Shown: one piece after another, positions 38,830 through 47,255 of the stretch
Layout of the letters: every line of letters starts with the position of its first letter
How positions within the stretch are numbered: the stretch's first letter is position 1
DNA from: Sandarakinorhabdus sp. AAP62
GTDB taxonomy: Bacteria; Pseudomonadota; Alphaproteobacteria; Sphingomonadales; Sphingomonadaceae
Assembly (NCBI RefSeq): GCF_000331225.1
Contig: NZ_ANFY01000007.1
Location: 62,001-126,000 of the forward strand
Reading direction: 5' to 3'
Length of the DNA: 64,000 bases
Translations under genes and position numbers: made by a program
The notes under the pieces: generated by a model
Databases searched by the model: none
What the model was told of the DNA's origin: nothing
The model's input: the letters and a program-made list of their open reading frames with translations, nothing else

Positions 38830-40259
38830 CACTGGCCCTCCTGTTCCCGAAAGCCACCGCCCAGCGCGCGCACCAGCGCGACATCGGCGGCAAGGCGAAA
38901 GGCATCCACATCGGCCAGCGTGCGCCGGGCAGTGACCACGGCATCATCGGCGGTGAGCACCAGCAACTGGTTCGACAGCCCGGCATCATAGCGCAGCGCC
39001 GCCACGTTCCGCGCCCGCGTCGCTTCGGCCAGCCCTTGCGTGAGCGCCTCGCGCTGCAGGCCAAGCACTGTCACCGCGCCAGCGGCATCGGCCACTTCAT
39101 TCAGAGCCCGCAGCAAGGCCGCATCATGCGCCGCCACCGCCGCCACCCGCGCCGCGCGGGCGCTGCGGGCTTCGGCGGCGCGGCGGCCACCATCCAGGAT
39201 CGGCAGGCTCAGTGCCGGGCCGAACTGGGCATAAAGGCTGTTGCCTTCCAACAGCTTGCCAAAGCCCAGGCTCTGCTGGCCGATGGTGGCGTTCAGAGTC
39301 AGATTGGGCAGGAAGGCGCGGCCGGCCGCCATTTCACGCGCTCCGGCAGCTTCGGCGCGCAGGCGCGCGGCAACGATATCGGGCCGGCGCGCCACCAGAT
39401 TGATGGAAACCGCTTCGGGCAGGCCGGGCGGCAGCGGCTTGATCTTGGGCGGGGTGATGCTGAACCCGCGATCCGGCCCCGCGCCCACCAGCAGCGCGAG
39501 CCGTCGCCGCGCCGCCGTGACCTGGCTGGCGGCGGCTGCCAGATCGCTTTGCGCCAGCGCCAGCCGGGTCGCGGCCTGGGCGCGGGCGCCGTCATTGTCC
39601 AGCCCGGCGGTCACACGATTGGCGGTCAGGTCCAGCGTCTGCTGGCGAATGGCCAGCGCCTCGCGGGTCACGGCCAGCCGATCCAGCGCGGCGCCGAAAT
39701 CGGCATAGGCCGCCGCCACGCTGGCAGCCAGGAAAAGCCTTGCCTGCGTGCGTTCCACCGCCACCGCTTCGGCCTCGCGCCGGGCGGCGCGCAACTGGGC
39801 CCGGCCCTGCCCCCACAGATCGAGATTCCAGCCCGCCTGCAGATTGATCAGGCCCGATTCAAGCACGCCCGGCGGCACGAACTGTGGCGGAATGCCGAGA
39901 TTGCGGGAAAGTTGCTGGCCACCCAGGCTGGCATTGCCAGTGAGCGACGGCAACAGTGTCGCCCGGCTCTGGCGCGCGGCGGCATCAGCGGCGACCACAC
40001 GGGCTTCGGCAGCGGCCATGTCGGGATTGCCAGCCAGCGCCTCGGCCACCAACGCGTTCAGCTGCGGGTCACCCCAGGCCTGCCACCAATCCGTCGCCGG
40101 CCAATCGACTGCGCCCTTCGCGGCCAGGGTGACCGTGCTGGCCGCCGTTGCCGGCGCGCGCACCATCGGTGCCGCACCCAGCTTGGGCGGCACAGCACAG
40201 GCGCACAACGCCAGAATGGGCGCCAGAGCGGGGATCAACAGGAATGTCTTGCGATGCAC
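38829..40259 (-). CDS. outer-membrane efflux lipoprotein (NodT/OprM type)
   Basis: A 476-residue TolC-like channel with a lipoprotein signal (MHRKTFLLIPALAPILALCAC, lipobox LCAC). The two-fold repeated coiled-coil fold is suggested by WWQAWGDPQLNALVAEALAGN near the start and LVARRPDIVAARLRAEAAGA in the middle, both family hallmarks. It is the first gene of a three-gene efflux operon and diverges from a TetR gene across a 44-base gap that contains a palindrome. Confidence 0.93.
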   Translation of the reverse strand: MHRKTFLLIPALAPILALCACAVPPKLGAAPMVRAPATAASTVTLAAKGAVDWPATDWWQAWGDPQLNALVAEALAGNPDMAAAEARVVAADAAARQSRATLLPSLTGNASLGGQQLSRNLGIPPQFVPPGVLESGLINLQAGWNLDLWGQGRAQLRAARREAEAVAVERTQARLFLAASVAAAYADFGAALDRLAVTREALAIRQQTLDLTANRVTAGLDNDGARAQAATRLALAQSDLAAAASQVTAARRRLALLVGAGPDRGFSITPPKIKPLPPGLPEAVSINLVARRPDIVAARLRAEAAGAREMAAGRAFLPNLTLNATIGQQSLGFGKLLEGNSLYAQFGPALSLPILDGGRRAAEARSARAARVAAVAAHDAALLRALNEVADAAGAVTVLGLQREALTQGLAEATRARNVAALRYDAGLSNQLLVLTADDAVVTARRTLADVDAFRLAADVALVRALGGGFREQEGQ

Positions 40260-40274
40260 GGGCGACTCAAGCGA

Positions 40275-40286
40275 TACTGGTCAGTA
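40275..40286. promoter_or_regulatory. candidate TetR operator TACTGGTCAGTA
   Basis: Perfect 5-base arms TACTG/CAGTA flank a 2-base centre in the 44-base gap between the divergent efflux operon and the TetR gene. A related TACCGGATGGTA lies at 40332-40343 inside the start of the TetR coding region. Either could serve to repress both directions. Confidence 0.5.
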
Positions 40287-40303
40287 CAAGGAGGGTTTGA
40301 GCC

Positions 40304-40966
40304 GTGCTCAGCGCTGCGTCAAGTGAATTGATACCGGATGGTACAGAACAGGATGCCGCACCGGCAGACAGTCGTCGCCAAGCCTATATCGCCGCGGCCC
40401 AGCGCCTGTTCTTTGCCCATGGCTATGGCGCCACCTCGATGAATGCCATCGCCGCTGCCGTAGGCGGCAGCAAGACGACCCTGTGGACCTTGTTCCCATC
40501 AAAACTGGCGTTGTTCGAAGCGGTGGTAGAAGGCATCGTGCGCGATTATGGCGCTGCGCTCACCGTTGATCTCGATGGTGCCCCCGATGTCGAAACCGGG
40601 CTGGTGCGCATGGGCGATTCGATCATGGAAACCATCCTGTCGGAACAGGTGACCGGCATTCATCGGCTGGTAATGGGCGAAGCCGGCCGCGTGCCGGAAC
40701 TGGGCCGGGCGATGTTCGAACGCGGCCCCGGCCCCGGCATGGCGCGCTTTGCCGCCTGGCTGGCAGGGCAGATGCTGGCCGGCACCTTGAAGCCCGGTGA
40801 TCCGGCTGTGGCTGCCCAGCAATTTGCCGGCATGTGCCGTGCCGGCGTGGTGGACAGGCACCTGATGGGCATGGTCAGCCCCGACGACGTGGCGCAGGGT
40901 CGGCGCGAAGTGCGGGCGGCGGCGGCCACCTTCATGGCCGCATGGGGCGCAGCGCCGACCGGCTGA
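40304..40966 (+). CDS. TetR-family regulator of the efflux operon
   Basis: A 220-residue repressor. Its helix-turn-helix reads RRQAYIAAAQRLFFAHGYGATSMNAIAAAVGGSKTTLWTLFPSK, followed by a helical C-terminal domain of the AcrR/TetR_C type. The start is a GTG with AAGGAGG 8 bases upstream. The gene diverges from the efflux genes and presumably represses them until a toxic ligand binds. The 25 residues before the DNA-binding domain are longer than usual. Confidence 0.88.
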   Translation: MLSAASSELIPDGTEQDAAPADSRRQAYIAAAQRLFFAHGYGATSMNAIAAAVGGSKTTLWTLFPSKLALFEAVVEGIVRDYGAALTVDLDGAPDVETGLVRMGDSIMETILSEQVTGIHRLVMGEAGRVPELGRAMFERGPGPGMARFAAWLAGQMLAGTLKPGDPAVAAQQFAGMCRAGVVDRHLMGMVSPDDVAQGRREVRAAAATFMAAWGAAPTG

Positions 40967-41428
40967 TCAATCGGCCAGCGGCGCCGCCGTGGTGAATTTC
41001 AGCGCCTTCTTCACAAACGCGGTTTCATAGCGCCGCACGACCGGATTGCCGGCGAGATGACCATCGGCAAATTCATTGAAGGCCGGCATATCGGCCACAC
41101 TGACCAGCAGCACCAGATCACTGGGGCCGGAGATTTCGAGGCAGAGCTGCACCTGGGGCAGCCCCGCCAGCCCTGCCCGAAGCGCCGCCAGCCCGGCTGC
41201 AGGCGCATGATCGTGCAGTTGCACGGTCACCAGCGCGCGCAGCCGGCGGCCAAGATGCTGTTCCGACAGCACGGCGCGGGTGGCAGCGACCGTGCCATCG
41301 CTGCGCAGACGGCGCACACGGCGGGCAATGGCCGATGGCGACAGCGGCACCACTTCGGCCAGTGTATCGGCGGTGGCCAGGCCGTCCTGCTGGAGACATT
41401 CGAGGAGCGCGCGATCAAACTGGTCCAT
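40967..41428 (-). CDS. Lrp/AsnC-family regulator
   Basis: A 153-residue regulator with an N-terminal helix-turn-helix (DQFDRALLECLQQDGLATADTLAEVVPLSPSAIARRVRRLRSDG) and a C-terminal RAM ligand-binding domain (ALVTVQLHDHAPAAGLAAL, VQLCLEISGPSDLVLLVSVADMPAF). Proteins of this type respond to amino acids and act locally. The C-terminus (TTAAPLAD) touches the TetR stop on the other strand. It diverges from the S41 peptidase gene, and a TGCCA palindrome lies between them. Confidence 0.9.
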   Translation of the reverse strand: MDQFDRALLECLQQDGLATADTLAEVVPLSPSAIARRVRRLRSDGTVAATRAVLSEQHLGRRLRALVTVQLHDHAPAAGLAALRAGLAGLPQVQLCLEISGPSDLVLLVSVADMPAFNEFADGHLAGNPVVRRYETAFVKKALKFTTAAPLAD

Positions 41429-41460
41429 GCGATGCCTTTACCGCACAATGGCTTCGTGCA

Positions 41461-41475
41461 TGCCAGAATTTGGCA
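41461..41475. promoter_or_regulatory. candidate Lrp operator TGCCAGAATTTGGCA
   Basis: Perfect TGCCA/TGGCA arms around GAATT lie 33 bases from the lrp start and about 88 bases before the S41 peptidase start. A further TTTGCCAGCA follows 20 bases on. The position fits an autoregulated Lrp-type repressor acting on both genes. Confidence 0.5.
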
Positions 41476-41562
41476 AGCATAGTCGAAACTTTGCCAGCAC
41501 AAGGCGGCAGGCCCAGCATACAACCCCGGCTATCCCCCTGCCAAGCCAAAGGATCGCCCCCG

Positions 41563-42717
41563 ATGCCGCCGATTCCCACCCGTGCCAGAAAATCGCAAGC
41601 GTTTGCCATGGCCAGCCTGATCGGGTTGCTGTTGGCCTGTATCGCCGGCCTGGCCAGTACCAGCGCGACCGCCGAAACCGCAGCGGCCACGCCACGCGAC
41701 ACTGCCGCCCTGACCGACACGCTGGCGCGGGAGTTGACCGACTATTTCGTCTTCCCCGATGTCGCCCAGCGCTATGCCGCCGCCATTCGCGCCCGGCAGG
41801 CCGCCGGAGCCTATGCCGCCATCAGCGATCCGGCAGCACTGGCAGCCGCACTGACCGCCGATCTGCAGGCGGTGGCAAAGGATGGCCATTTGCGCGTGTT
41901 CCCGCCTCAGCCAGCAGCGGCGGCTGCCGGGCCGGCGCCGGGCGGCCGCCCGGTCGTGGTGACGGGGCCGGCAACGGCCGGCAGCAGCGGCGGGCCGCCG
42001 CCCGGTGCCATGATGCTCAGGCTGCCACCGGCGATTCCGGCCAGCGGCTGGCTGGCCGACGGCGTCGCCTATATCCGTTTCGATGGTTTCCCGGGCGATC
42101 CCGAGACGCTGGCCAGGCTGAACCAGTTCATCACCACCCATGCCGGCGCGCGGGCATTGATCATCGATGCCCGCGCCCATCGCGGTGGCGGCCTCGAAGA
42201 GATGGACGTACTTTATCCCCATCTGTTCACGCAGCCCGCCCGGCTGGCGATGATGGACACCCGCGCCGCCGTGGAAGCTGCGGGCGCCGCGCCCGTGAAG
42301 GATGGGCCGTACCTGCTGCGCCAGCCCTCTGAAGCCGGCATCGTGCGCCGCCTGCATGTCGCCAAGCCGGCCGACAAGCCGCTGCTGGGCGATGCCAAGG
42401 TCTATCTGCTCACCTCCCGCCGCACCGGATCGGCCGGCGAGCATCTGGCCATGACCCTGAAACGCACCCACCGCGCCACGCTGATTGGCGAGGCCACCTA
42501 TGGTGCCGCGCATTATGGCGGCCAGATCGATCTGCCTGGCGGCTTCTGGGCCTTTGTGCCGGGCGGCCGCAGCTATGATCCCGATACGGGCAAGAGCTGG
42601 GAAGGCACTGGTGTCGCCCCCGATGTGCCGGTGCCGGCCGCCGACGCGCTGAACAAGGCGCTGGAACTGGCCGGCGTCGACCCGGCCCAGCGCCGCCCGC
42701 TGGCTGGCGTCAGCTGA
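41563..42717 (+). CDS. secreted S41-family (C-terminal processing) peptidase
   Basis: A 384-residue exported protein with a signal peptide or anchor (MASLIGLLLACIAGLASTSATAE). The N-terminal part carries an IRBP-type helical domain (LARELTDYFVFPDVAQRYAAAI) and LQAVAKDGHLRVF. The S41 core includes YIRFDGFPGDPETLARLN and LLTSRRTGSAGEHLAMTLKR, where Ser of TGSAGE is the predicted nucleophile, and GEATYGAAHYGG. The start at 41563 has AAGGA about 10 bases upstream. Its substrate is unknown; peptide turnover in the periplasm is likely, possibly under control of the neighbouring Lrp protein. Confidence 0.85.
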   Translation: MPPIPTRARKSQAFAMASLIGLLLACIAGLASTSATAETAAATPRDTAALTDTLARELTDYFVFPDVAQRYAAAIRARQAAGAYAAISDPAALAAALTADLQAVAKDGHLRVFPPQPAAAAAGPAPGGRPVVVTGPATAGSSGGPPPGAMMLRLPPAIPASGWLADGVAYIRFDGFPGDPETLARLNQFITTHAGARALIIDARAHRGGGLEEMDVLYPHLFTQPARLAMMDTRAAVEAAGAAPVKDGPYLLRQPSEAGIVRRLHVAKPADKPLLGDAKVYLLTSRRTGSAGEHLAMTLKRTHRATLIGEATYGAAHYGGQIDLPGGFWAFVPGGRSYDPDTGKSWEGTGVAPDVPVPAADALNKALELAGVDPAQRRPLAGVS

Positions 42718-43587
42718 TCAGAGGAAGGCCCGCAGTTCGGCGATGAAGCGATCGAACTGATCATGGTGCAGCCAGTGGCCCGCGTTGGCAAAATTGATGA
42801 CGCGGGCGCTCTGGAAATGGGCGATGCGGCCATCGTCGACCGGGTTCGATGCCCAGCTTTTCTCACCATACATCAGCAGCGTCGGGCAGGTGATGCGGCG
42901 CCACAGCTGGGCAACCAATTCCGGATTGGTGTCGTGCGCCCACGGCAGGTGCAAATAATTGTCGAACTTCCAGCTGTAGCTGCCATCCTCGTTGCGGTGG
43001 GTGCCGTGGATGGTGAGGTGGCGAGCCTGTTCTTCGGACAGGAAGCTGTTTTCCGAAATCATGCGCGCGAACGCCTCTTCCAGCGTCGCATAGCGCTTGG
43101 GCTGACGGGCAGCGGCGGCGCGCTTGGCTTCGATCCATTCGCGCTCGCGGGTGGCAAAATCGCTCTTCTGGCGTTCGGCCAGCATCTTGGGTGATGGGCC
43201 CAGGCCTTCGATGGCCACCAACTTCTTCACCAGCTCGGGATAAAGGCCGGCATAGCGCAGCGCGATATTGCCGCCCATCGAATGGGCCACGATGGTGACC
43301 GGCGCCAGTTTGAGCTGATGCACTAGCTGCGCCAGATCATAGACATGGGCATGGGTGTTGTAATCGCCATCGCCCGACCAGGCCGAATCGCCGTGGCCGC
43401 GCCAATCGGGCGCGATGATGTGCCAATCGCGCTGCAGTTCGCGCGCCGTCCAGTCCCAGCTGCGGGCATGGTCGCGGCCACCGTGCAGCAACAGCAGCGG
43501 CGGCGCGTCTGGATTGCCCCAGTCGCAATAATGCAGCCGCATGCGCTGCGAAATGAAGCTGTGCGAGGTGGGGCCGAGATCGATCAT
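42718..43587 (-). CDS. alpha/beta hydrolase
   Basis: A 289-residue hydrolase. The oxyanion loop is LLLHGGRDHARSWDWTARELQ, the nucleophile Ser sits in VAHSMGGNIALRYAG, and the catalytic His in FANAGHWLHHDQFDRF. PDWRGHGDSAWSGDGDYN is a further family marker. The protein has no signal peptide and therefore acts in the cytosol. It starts at 43587, with AAGGGCGG just upstream. The substrate is not clear; the stop directly abuts the S41 peptidase stop on the opposite strand. Confidence 0.88.
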   Translation of the reverse strand: MIDLGPTSHSFISQRMRLHYCDWGNPDAPPLLLLHGGRDHARSWDWTARELQRDWHIIAPDWRGHGDSAWSGDGDYNTHAHVYDLAQLVHQLKLAPVTIVAHSMGGNIALRYAGLYPELVKKLVAIEGLGPSPKMLAERQKSDFATREREWIEAKRAAAARQPKRYATLEEAFARMISENSFLSEEQARHLTIHGTHRNEDGSYSWKFDNYLHLPWAHDTNPELVAQLWRRITCPTLLMYGEKSWASNPVDDGRIAHFQSARVINFANAGHWLHHDQFDRFIAELRAFL

Positions 43588-43692
43588 TTCCGCCCTTTGC
43601 CATGATGGCAGGGAACAGACCAGTGTTTGGGGCGTTAGAACCAATTCCAGAAATCAGCGTGGTGACCGGCGGCCATCCAGAGGCAATTCATC

Positions 43693-43968
43693 ATGGGTTG
43701 GATCGAGGCATTGATCGTGGGCGGCCTTGCGGGATGGCTGGCCAGCATGGTGATGAACCGCGACAACAGCATGGGGCTGTTCCTCAATATCGTCGTCGGT
43801 TGCGTTGGTTCCGGATTGGGCAATCTGCTGCTCAACCCGTTCGGCATTGCCGGGCCCGTGCAGAATTTCTCCCTGACCGGTCTGCTGGTGGCGGTTGTCG
43901 GCGACGTCGTGCTGCTCGCCATCGTGAATCTGGTGCGGCGCAGCAGCGTTCGCTGGCTCTGGCGCTGA
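43693..43968 (+). CDS. GlsB/YeaQ/YmgE-family small membrane protein
   Basis: A 91-residue protein with three membrane helices: IEALIVGGLAGWLASMVMN, MGLFLNIVVGCVGSGLGNLLL and LTGLLVAVVGDVVLLAIVNLV. The Gly-rich GGLAGWLA and NIVVGCVGS patterns match the transglycosylase-associated/YeaQ family, often induced by stress. It ends two bases from the phenylalanine hydroxylase stop on the other strand. Confidence 0.88.
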   Translation: MGWIEALIVGGLAGWLASMVMNRDNSMGLFLNIVVGCVGSGLGNLLLNPFGIAGPVQNFSLTGLLVAVVGDVVLLAIVNLVRRSSVRWLWR

Positions 43969-43969
43969 A

Positions 43970-44818
43970 TCAGACGGGCTGGCAGGCACCCGCGGCGTGG
44001 CTCTGGTCACCGCGGGTGAACACCATATCTTCGGGCAGGATCGCGGCGATGGGGATGTCCTCAGCGCCGGCCAACCGCTGATAGAGCGGGCCGAAATCCG
44101 TCTCTAGCGTCACCCGCAGCAGCTGGTCGAAACTGTCGATGACGAAGTAATTCTGCTGGAAATCGTCGATCCGGTACGGCGTCTTCAGCACCCGCTCCAG
44201 CGTCCAGCCGAGGCGGTTGGGGCTGGCGCTGTCCAACGCGAACAATGTTTCGCCATGGCTGGAAACAATGCCGGCGCCATAGATGGCGAGGCCCTCATCT
44301 GAGCGGATCAGGCCGAATTCCACCGTGTACCAATAGAGCCGCGAGAGCCGGTTGATGGCATCAAACTCCAGCGCCCGAAGACCGCCGCGGCCATAGGCCT
44401 GCATGTAATCCGCGAACGCCGGATGGGCGAGCAGCGGCACATGGCCGAACACGTCGTGGAACACGTCCGGTTCCTGCAGATAATCCAGTTGGTCGGGCCG
44501 GCGGATGAAATTGCCAGCCGGAAAGCGCCGATTGGCGAGATGTTCGAAGAACACCGCATCCGGCACCAGGCCGGGCACCGCCACCACCTGCCAGCCGGTC
44601 AGCACCATCAGCTGATCGTTCAGCCGGGCAAAATCCGGCACGCCGGGCCGGGTCAGGTCGAGGCGCTTCAATCCATCGAGAAACTCTGGCGCCACCCTGC
44701 CAGGCAACAGCCTTGTCTGGCGGTCGAACAGATGGTCCCAAACGCGGTGATCAGTGGAGGTGAAATGGCTCCAGTCCTGGGGGATGGTCCAGTCGGGTGA
44801 AGGGGCAAGCGTGCTCAC
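43970..44818 (-). CDS. phhA: phenylalanine 4-monooxygenase
   Basis: A 282-residue, bacterial-length phenylalanine hydroxylase that makes tyrosine using tetrahydropterin and iron. The iron site is visible as EPDVFHDVFGHVPLLAHPAFADY (two His) and YWYTVEFGL (Glu). The start TIPQDWSHFTSTDHRVWDHLFDRQ is also typical. I chose the GTG at 44818, which gives the normal N-terminus; the longer frame has no homology. No pterin recycling gene is beside it. An Lrp-family regulator lies 2.5 kb away, a type that often controls phh genes, but the link is speculative. Confidence 0.94.
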   Translation of the reverse strand: MSTLAPSPDWTIPQDWSHFTSTDHRVWDHLFDRQTRLLPGRVAPEFLDGLKRLDLTRPGVPDFARLNDQLMVLTGWQVVAVPGLVPDAVFFEHLANRRFPAGNFIRRPDQLDYLQEPDVFHDVFGHVPLLAHPAFADYMQAYGRGGLRALEFDAINRLSRLYWYTVEFGLIRSDEGLAIYGAGIVSSHGETLFALDSASPNRLGWTLERVLKTPYRIDDFQQNYFVIDSFDQLLRVTLETDFGPLYQRLAGAEDIPIAAILPEDMVFTRGDQSHAAGACQPV

Positions 44819-44912
44819 CCCGCGATTGTAGCAGGGGTGCGGCAGCCCCGCGAGTGCTTCCCGACAGCAGCGCCAGCCTGTATCACCATGCAGCAATTTG
44901 CGGGGAACCATC

Positions 44913-46415
44913 ATGTCGCTGCCAGCCGAACGCACGCCGGTCATCATCGGGGTCGGCGAAATTCTCGATCGGCCTGCCGATCCGGCCCTGGCGCTGGAGC
45001 CACTGGCGCTGATGGAAGCGGCGGTGCGTGCCGCCGATGCCGATGCCGGCGGCGGGTTTCTGGACCGCATCGACAGCCTCGACGTGATCAACCTGGTTTC
45101 GTGGCGCTACGACCGTGTCGCCGCGCGGCTGGCGGAGCGGCTGGGCATCGTGCCGCCGCGCGCCGTCTATGCCGTGGTCGGCGGCGAAACGCCGACAACC
45201 AAGATCCACGAAGCCGCGCTGCGCATCATGAACGGCAACAGCGTGGTCGCGGTGATTACCGGCGGCGAAGCGCAGAATGCCGTGGCCAAGGCCAAGGCCG
45301 CCGGCATCGAATTGCCGTGGACAACGCCTTCCAAGACGCCGGAAAATCCGATCATCCCGTCCGAACACGTCACCCCGCTGGGCATGCAGCATGGCATTTT
45401 CCAGCCAATCCATATCTACCCGCTCTATGAAAATGCCACGGTCGCTGCCTGGGGCCTGACCCCGCGCGAAGCCCTTGCCGAAAGCGGCGCCGCCTATGAG
45501 CGGATCAGCGCCGTTGCAGCTGCAAACCCGTTTGCCTGGGCCCGCAAGGCCTTCAGCGCCGATGAGATCACGCAAGTTTCCGACGACAACCGCATGATCT
45601 GCTGGCCCTATACCAAGCGCATGGTGGCCAACAACAATGTCAACGCCGCCGCCGCGGTGCTGATGACGACGCTGGCCGCCGCCCGCGCTGCCGGCATCCC
45701 GGAAGACCGTATCATCCACGTCCACGGCGGCGCGGCCGCCGGTGAGCCCATGGATTACCTCAAGCGCGATCAATATGTGCACAGCTGCGCCCAGGATGCC
45801 GTGCTGGGCCAGGCGATGCGGATTGCCCCGAACGGCTTTGACCGGGTGGAGCTCTATTCCTGCTTCCCCACCGTGCCGAAAATGGCGCGGCGCACACTGG
45901 GACTGGGCGCGGATGCCCCGCTGTCGGTGATGGGCGGGCTCAGCTTCGCCGGTGCCGGCCTCAATTGCTACATGCTGCACTCCACCTGCGCGATGGTGCG
46001 GTCATTGCGCGACCGGCCCGCCGATCAGGCGCTGCTCTATGGCCAGGGCGGCTATGTCACCAAGCATCACGCCCTGGTGATCGGCAACCGCCCCGCCGAA
46101 GCCGCCTGGCTGATGCTGAACAAGGACGTGCAGGACGTCGCCGAAGACGCGCGGGCCGACGTGCCGCCCTATGATGGCAGCTATGCCGGCCCGACCAGCC
46201 TTGAAACCTACAGCATCGTCTTTGGCCGCGAAGGCCAGCCCAGCCATGGCAGCGTCGTCGGCCGCACGCCCGATGGCGCGCGCGTGTTCGGCAAGATCGA
46301 TGTTGCCGACACGCAAGCCGTCGCGACCTTGCTCAGCCTCGATGCCCACCCCATCGGCCTGCCAGGCCAGGTGCGCGTGGGCGAGGACGGCTTGCAGCGC
46401 TGGGCCTTTGACTGA
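44913..46415 (+). CDS. thiolase-like acetyl-CoA acetyltransferase family protein
   Basis: A 500-residue protein of the thiolase fold in its long 'acetyl-CoA acetyltransferase-like' branch. It opens RTPVIIGVGEILDRP, and later shows FDRVELYSCFPTVPKMARRTLGL and GGLSFAGAGLNCYMLHSTCAMV plus GQGGYVTKHHALVIG near the end. The position of the usual acylated Cys appears to be occupied by VVGGETPTTK, with no Cys, so normal thiolysis is doubtful. The ATG at 44913 has GGGGA upstream. It might act on a bulky acyl-CoA or be non-catalytic. Confidence 0.85.
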   Translation: MSLPAERTPVIIGVGEILDRPADPALALEPLALMEAAVRAADADAGGGFLDRIDSLDVINLVSWRYDRVAARLAERLGIVPPRAVYAVVGGETPTTKIHEAALRIMNGNSVVAVITGGEAQNAVAKAKAAGIELPWTTPSKTPENPIIPSEHVTPLGMQHGIFQPIHIYPLYENATVAAWGLTPREALAESGAAYERISAVAAANPFAWARKAFSADEITQVSDDNRMICWPYTKRMVANNNVNAAAAVLMTTLAAARAAGIPEDRIIHVHGGAAAGEPMDYLKRDQYVHSCAQDAVLGQAMRIAPNGFDRVELYSCFPTVPKMARRTLGLGADAPLSVMGGLSFAGAGLNCYMLHSTCAMVRSLRDRPADQALLYGQGGYVTKHHALVIGNRPAEAAWLMLNKDVQDVAEDARADVPPYDGSYAGPTSLETYSIVFGREGQPSHGSVVGRTPDGARVFGKIDVADTQAVATLLSLDAHPIGLPGQVRVGEDGLQRWAFD

Positions 46416-46418
46416 GGC

Positions 46419-47243
46419 TCAGGCCTGCAGCCGATCGAGTGCGTGGTAGAGCAACACGCCAGCGCACACCGCCACGTTCAAGCTGTCGGCGCTGCCGTGC
46501 ATCGGCAGCTTCACCACGGCATCGCACTGCGCGGTGTAATCGGTGGGAAGGCCGGCCTGTTCATTGCCCATCATCAGGAAACAGGGCGCCAGATAAACCG
46601 CCGCGCGATAATCGACTGCCTGATCAGTGAGGGCCGCGCCCACGAGCTGGCCCGATGTTTCCCTTGGCCCCTGCCGCAGCCACTGGAAGAATTCCGGGCC
46701 TGAGGCGCGCGCCACCTGGCGGCTGAACAGCGCCCCCATGCTGGCGCGTACCGCCTCCACGCTGAACGGATCGCAGGACTGGTCGAGCAGGATGACGCCG
46801 CCCGCCCCCGTGGCATCGCAGGTGCGCAGCATCGTGCCGAAATTGCCGGGGTCCTTGAGGTTCTCGGCGACCAGCCACAGCTTCGCGGTGCTGCGGTCGA
46901 TGCGGTCCAGTGAAACGTCGGGGATGGGATAGGCGGCAGCCACGGCTTGGGCATTGTCCTTGCCGGTCAGCCGCTGCATCAGATCGGGAGTGGTGCGCAG
47001 GATGGTGCCGCGCAGATCCCACGTCGCGTGGATCAACGCCTGGGTCAGCGGATGACGTTCGGCTTCAGGCGTGAACAGCAACGTTTCGGGCACAATGCCC
47101 GCCTCGAGCGCTTCGGTACACACACGCAAGCCTTCGGCCAGGAACTGTCCCGCCTCGCGCCGTCCGCGCTTGTCGGACAAGGCCTTGAGGGCCTTGAGCA
47201 CCGGGTTGGACGGCGAGGAAATGTCGGTGATGCGCGGTTGCAT
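46419..47243 (-). CDS. TrmH/SpoU-family RNA 2'-O-methyltransferase
   Basis: A 274-residue SPOUT methyltransferase. An N-terminal substrate-binding domain (SPSNPVLKALKALSDKRGRREAGQFLAEG) precedes the knotted SAM domain with AENLKDPGNFGTMLRTCDATGAGG, FLMMGNEQAGL and VKLPMHGSADSLNVAVCAG, the three SpoU motifs. It methylates rRNA or tRNA ribose; the exact site cannot be told. It is followed 12 bases later by nothing on its strand but the glycosylase gene lies upstream, so the two may share a transcript. Confidence 0.9.
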   Translation of the reverse strand: MQPRITDISSPSNPVLKALKALSDKRGRREAGQFLAEGLRVCTEALEAGIVPETLLFTPEAERHPLTQALIHATWDLRGTILRTTPDLMQRLTGKDNAQAVAAAYPIPDVSLDRIDRSTAKLWLVAENLKDPGNFGTMLRTCDATGAGGVILLDQSCDPFSVEAVRASMGALFSRQVARASGPEFFQWLRQGPRETSGQLVGAALTDQAVDYRAAVYLAPCFLMMGNEQAGLPTDYTAQCDAVVKLPMHGSADSLNVAVCAGVLLYHALDRLQA

Positions 47244-47255
47244 CAGCTGCCCATA

